Below are positions 59,469 through 64,000 of a stretch of DNA of 64,000 bases, one piece after another; the first letter of the stretch is position 1; each line of letters starts with the position of its first letter. Made by a program: the position numbers and the translations under genes. The stretch lies in the NCBI RefSeq assembly GCF_000499845.2, contig NC_023753.2, positions 11,044,181 through 11,108,180 of the forward strand. The letters run 5' to 3'. The DNA comes from Phaseolus vulgaris. Its lineage: Eukaryota > Streptophyta > Magnoliopsida > Fabales > Fabaceae. Under the pieces are notes generated by a model. It saw nothing but the letters and a program-made list of their open reading frames with translations, searched no databases and was not told the origin of the DNA.

Positions 59469-60650
59469 CATTAAAATCTGTTTACTAAAGCTATACAAAT
59501 TTTAACTCAATCACTTTCAACCCTTTAATATCTCAAACATATTATACAAAGCTAACTAGAATTTTCTTACAAGAAACATTTAATCATCTTACAACATGAA
59601 CATATTCATTATATTTCTAAATATTCATCATTTCATATAACATTCATCTCCAAATTCAAACAAAACACAACCTTGCATTAAAAAAAATAAAAATATTGTG
59701 ATTGCAACACCTTCATATCAAAATCATTTACCTTAAGGTAGTATAAAAAAACATAACCAACTTCTCCGTTCTCAAAAAAAAATTAAGCTCAGATATAAAA
59801 CATTCTGTTATTGGACTAATAGAAATTTATCTTTATCCTATAAATAACTCATTTCAACACATGAAACCTAGACATGAAAAGTTTTCCTAACACCAACTCA
59901 AGAAAAAGAGAAAAGAAAAACTTACTCATGTAAACAAAAAAGCAAAAAAAACAATATTTTTTATTAAACAAAAATGTTTCATGTGATCTCTAATGTAAAC
60001 TCCGTCTTTTAAATTATAAAGAGAAGGTAAAAAATATATTTTAAAAATAATAGTTTTTATGAAATAAAATTTGAATGGGTTTTCATATGATATTTTTATC
60101 TTAAATCAAAAGTAATTCTAAATTGTGAGACATAATGATATTTTTTTTTCTACTGATAGAGTATGCTTAAAATAACCTCATCCTATAACTGACTAGTAAT
60201 TGAATGTGGAAACGTTCTGTAATGGTAGTACTAGTGAATGTGTGAGTTATTTGCTATTAATATTTTTTGTGAAGAACGTTTAGAATCCCTTAACGGCAAG
60301 ATAAAATGGATTGTATTTTTAATAAGGGTGGGCAATATTCAAGTCCATATAATTTTAAATTCATTTAAATTTTAAATCCTAATCCATATTTTTGAAATTT
60401 AATTCATTTAATTAAATATAAATTGGATAATTTATTAGATTTTAAAAATTTAAAATTAAATTTTTTGTATACTAAATGTTTTTTCATTACCTCTACTTTT
60501 GATTAAAGAATCACCAGTACAACTAGGTTCATGATAAACTCCTTCTCTAAATGTGCATTAAGACTATTATAATAATATAATAATAACTGCATAAAAACAT
60601 TAACAAAACACTTTTATCGTATCGTGTTTGAAATCGATTTAATTGGCATG
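59469..60650. other. AT-rich spacer, no gene seen
   Basis: No open frame above background and no recognisable element. Confidence 0.5.
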
Positions 60651-60955
60651 ACGCAGTTTAGGGTGATAGGTATCTCTATTTCGATGGTTGTTAGTTTTTG
60701 TGGGCTGTTGGGTTGGTGTCTGGGTTGGTGGATAATGGTTGTTGTTCTCTTTGCCCCTTGTTATGGTTGCAGTGGGTTTGTATTGGGTTTGTTTTGAGTT
60801 TAAACGGGATTGTACGGATTTTTTAGTGGTAGATTTTTTTGTCTCTCTAATTTTGTTGGTTTGGGAGACATGAGATTTGATTGATATTATATAGGTATGT
60901 ATAAGGGTTGTGGTTCCTGTTATTCAATTCTTATTGTTGATAAAAAAAATTAAAT
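60650..60955 (+). mobile_element. Probable L1-type LINE 3' tail
   Basis: A G/T-rich block (GGGCTGTTGGGTTGGTGTCT, then GTTTGTATTGGGTTTG) that ends TTCTTATTGTTGATAAAAAAAATT. It contrasts sharply with the AT-rich flanks and has the same style of ending as the other LINE tails in the window. No target duplication was identified. The left edge is approximate. Confidence 0.45.
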
Positions 60956-63900
60956 ATTTTTACTATGGATAAAATATATATGAAAAATAATAAGTTTTAT
61001 GATATTTTTTATTTAACGACTCTTTCTCTTATTTTATAATTTCATAAATTTAATTGATAAACAATAGGTATTAAAAAGAATGTATTACTAACAATACTTT
61101 ATGATTTTTTTACATTTTTTTTATATTTTTTACAGAATTATCAAAATCAATAATTTTTAAAAATATAAATATGTGAAATCTTATTTTAAAACACAAATTT
61201 TAATATAGAAAACATGTTCTAAAACACGACTTGTAATAAATACAAAAGTAGTGGTTTAATTTTTTTTTTAAATAATTTTTCTTTTTTTCTAAATTAAAAT
61301 ATATAATTTTAAAATAAATTGACCTATATTATATATATATATTTTCTTTTTCTTAATTTTCTTAAAAATATTCTAAAAGATAAAAAAAAAACCAACATTC
61401 GTAGACAGAAGAAAATAACATATCCCGCTGAAAAAAAATATAAAATATATTATAAATACTAGCGAAATTACAGACGTATATGTGTATTCATATTTTTCTC
61501 TTCTACTCAAATTTCATTATGATAGAAATTTAACATATATATAGAAATAATTTTAGATGAGTCAAAATTACAAAAAAAAAAATATGTAAAAAAATGATGA
61601 ATTGATTAATCAACTATTTTTTTTTTTTTTAGTTTCTCTTCTTTTTTTTAAGTTTTTTCTCTTATTCCATTGGTATTTTAGAGATTGGAGGATGTGATGA
61701 TTTGCACTTAAGGTTAGGATTCACTTAATGGTAGATACAAAAGAATAATGACTTTATCAAAGAATAAAATTGCTCAAAATGGAGTTGAGAAACTCACAGG
61801 AAATGAAAGTATGTTCTTTCTCGTTCTGTTGTTGTCTTAAAATAAGGAATTAAAGAAATAGTGGGGAAATTAATTTGTATATATAAATTGTCCATTAATA
61901 TTAATTTAAAAAATTTAAAAAAATTTATCTTTTAAATAATTCATATAAAATAAAAAAATACTTCATTATACTAATAAAATAAGATATATTAAATAAGAGC
62001 AGAATCATAAAAAAAAATTGTGTACACCAAAATACAGTTATTTAAAAAAAAATCTTTTTTTATATATAGGTATAGATATTTTGTTTGGCATTGTTTGTTT
62101 AACAAGAAAATGATTTTAGAATATCCAAATACAAACATTTAATTATCTAAATAAGAATATAATCAATTTTAAATATAAAATAAAACAGTGATATACCAAA
62201 CACTTAATGTAAAGAAAACTTACATGTTGGCATTTATAAATTATAAGTGATATAATTAAAATAAATAAATGATACTATAAGTTAACAGTATAAAAATCAT
62301 ACTAATTATACTCTTTTATCAATTAATAATATAAATTTTTTACACTAATATTATACTAATCAAACTCAAATTTGATAATCATTAAAGTTTGGCGAAAAAA
62401 TTACTTAATTAAAGTTTATAAATAACTTAACAATGAATTAGCCACAATATTTAATTGTCTTAAATTTATTATTCAAAAGAGTTAATTTTTGGGTCCAGCC
62501 CGAAGTCAATAACCCTATATTTATAATGGTTAACAGATAATTTAATTTATTATACAAATGAAACCACAATCAATAGTTTCATCCATAGTAGAGTTACATT
62601 TTCTTTGACTTATTTAGTCTATTTTTGAATTGATGATATGAAAGATAGTTTTAATATTTAATTGTGATTGAATTGTTAAATTATTTATTTATTTTATTTA
62701 TCTACATTGACCAAGTTTTGATCTATGATCATAAATGAAAATTAAAAGAATCCAAATTAATTTAATCCATTTAAAATGATCTAGATTTTAGATCTAAATT
62801 ATTTTATTAGATTTAGATTGGATCAAAAACCTGGATCTTAAAAAATTGAATCCATAAACACACTTAATTTTTAAAGTAATAAAGAGACGTGGAAGCAGCA
62901 TAGCTCACGTTTTGGTGGTACTGTGTCTTCTTCTACTGCATCCTCAATATTTTGTTACAGTCACATTATTCAAACCATGCATCCACATTACTCTGCTTTT
63001 CATCTTTCTCTACTCTACCCTTCTATTTTATTTTAATATTTTTTTCATTGTGAAGCAATGAATCCAACATTATATCAATAACACTACTTTTTAATACTAG
63101 ACATTAATTAGTATCTGAGAATGTGTGTTTATTTCTTGCTTCTCTAATAATATTTTATGATTAAAATATTATTAAAATCACACTTTTGTTAAATTATTTT
63201 GGGTAAATAGTCAGTTTATTATAATAAATGTTGATATATTTCATTTTTATGTTTTATTTTAGTATAATAAAGTAGGGTGATTTTTTTTTTAAATTTTGTT
63301 TGAAGTATGTTAATGATTGAATTAATTAAACATATGTTAAGTCTATAACAACTGTGATAATGTTTATCAAAAAAATGTTAACATTAATATATGCAGTTAA
63401 CCTTAAATAAATTATTAAAAAGATTAAATTTCTAAAATAAAAAGTAAAGAATAAAAGACTCTCTTCAAAGTTAATCTTCAAAAGTTAATTACATATTAAC
63501 ATTATTTTTTTTATCAACATATATAATAATTTATTAAAGATCAGACACGTATTTAATTATCCTAACCATTAATAGACTTCAAACGAAATTAATAAAATTA
63601 TTTTTTTGTTAAAATTATAAATTTTTTCATTATACTAGAAAGGAAATATACAAATAGGTAGCGTATTTCTTCTTATACTTCTACATTTTTTTTCCTACAC
63701 TCCTACATTCTTCAAAAATACTAAAAATATCCTTTACAATTTTAGGGTTTATATATTATTTAATTACAAATTTACCTTTTACTATATATATTTATTTATA
63801 AATCTATCACATCAGAATTGTATACAACTTTTGGAATTGTCACACTATATTTTTCTTTTCTTTTTGTAGTTAACAAACTATATATAACTTAAACAAATTT

Positions 63901-64000
63901 TCGTTACCATGCAATTTAAAATTGGCATGCTCATTATGAATTTCCTAGCCCAGATAGGCCAGTGACCAAATTCAGGCCTGCAAGAATGACATTAGCGGGC
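60956..64000. other. AT-rich intergenic DNA to the window edge
   Basis: No supported gene. A C/T-rich stretch at 62890-63040 could be a promoter or leader but nothing follows it. The last ~65 bp are less AT-rich and open in one plus-strand frame (PSPDRPVTKFRPARMTLAG), which may be the edge of an exon or repeat continuing beyond the window. Confidence 0.45.

Noticed and set aside
59225..59505. Ser/Arg/Gly/Glu-rich open frames on both strands
   Set aside because: They are translations of the GC-rich minisatellite inside the short solo LTR.
1..64000. tRNA, rRNA or organellar insertion
   Set aside because: I read for tRNA arms and rRNA-like or chloroplast-like GC-balanced blocks and found none convincing. 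The one tRNA-like box pair is reported as a low-interest finding.

Overview
This window is plant nuclear DNA. It is strongly AT-rich, with spliced GT-AG introns, LTR retrotransposons primed by initiator Met tRNA, L1-type LINEs carrying plant RNase H and zf-RVT domains, CACTA-type MITEs and a TRIM element. The repeat families and the style of the one host gene suggest a legume, probably the bean/cowpea/soybean group (Phaseoleae). That placement is an inference from general resemblance and was not tested by any search.

Only one complete host gene is visible. It is a seven-exon, minus-strand cyclophilin of the CYP21-4 type (40143-44005, 232 aa) with an N-terminal membrane anchor. The Arg expected in the FHR motif of the isomerase site is read as Leu. 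Almost everything else recognisable is transposon-derived.

Layout: 1-6.7 kb is AT-rich intergenic DNA with small repeats. 7.5-12.9 kb is a decayed Ty1/copia element (minus) with both LTRs. 14.6-16.4 kb is a solo LTR. 17.5-20.1 kb is a three-layer nest: a MITE interrupted by a CACTA element, itself interrupted by a solo LTR with target duplication CATAA. 20.6-24.1 kb is a 5'-truncated L1 LINE (minus). 24.2-25.1 kb is another solo LTR. 25.1-28.2 kb is AT-rich with tandem repeats and a CACTA-like end. 28.2-34.5 kb is a SIRE-like copia derivative that keeps gag but has no pol; it carries a different long ORF where an env-like gene would sit. 34.5-38 kb holds decayed LINE pieces. 40.1-44.7 kb is the cyclophilin gene. 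46.9-48.4 kb is a foldback element with arms of about 430-470 bp. 49.2-52.9 kb is a third copia element whose RT palm is deleted. 53.3-59.5 kb holds four more solo LTRs, one containing a 380-bp TRIM and two containing GC-rich minisatellites. 59.5-64 kb is AT-rich intergenic DNA with one LINE 3' tail.

Six solo LTRs have a 5-bp flanking duplication (one of them only 4/5 matched) and a seventh is a weaker 4/5 case. None of the three two-LTR copia elements has an identifiable one. The region therefore records repeated insertion followed by LTR-LTR recombination around a single gene. The items most worth follow-up are the pol-less SIRE-like element with its extra ORF and candidate internal TATA box, the AACAACCGATTGTT-type motif repeated about 18 times in that element, and the Arg-to-Leu change in the cyclophilin.
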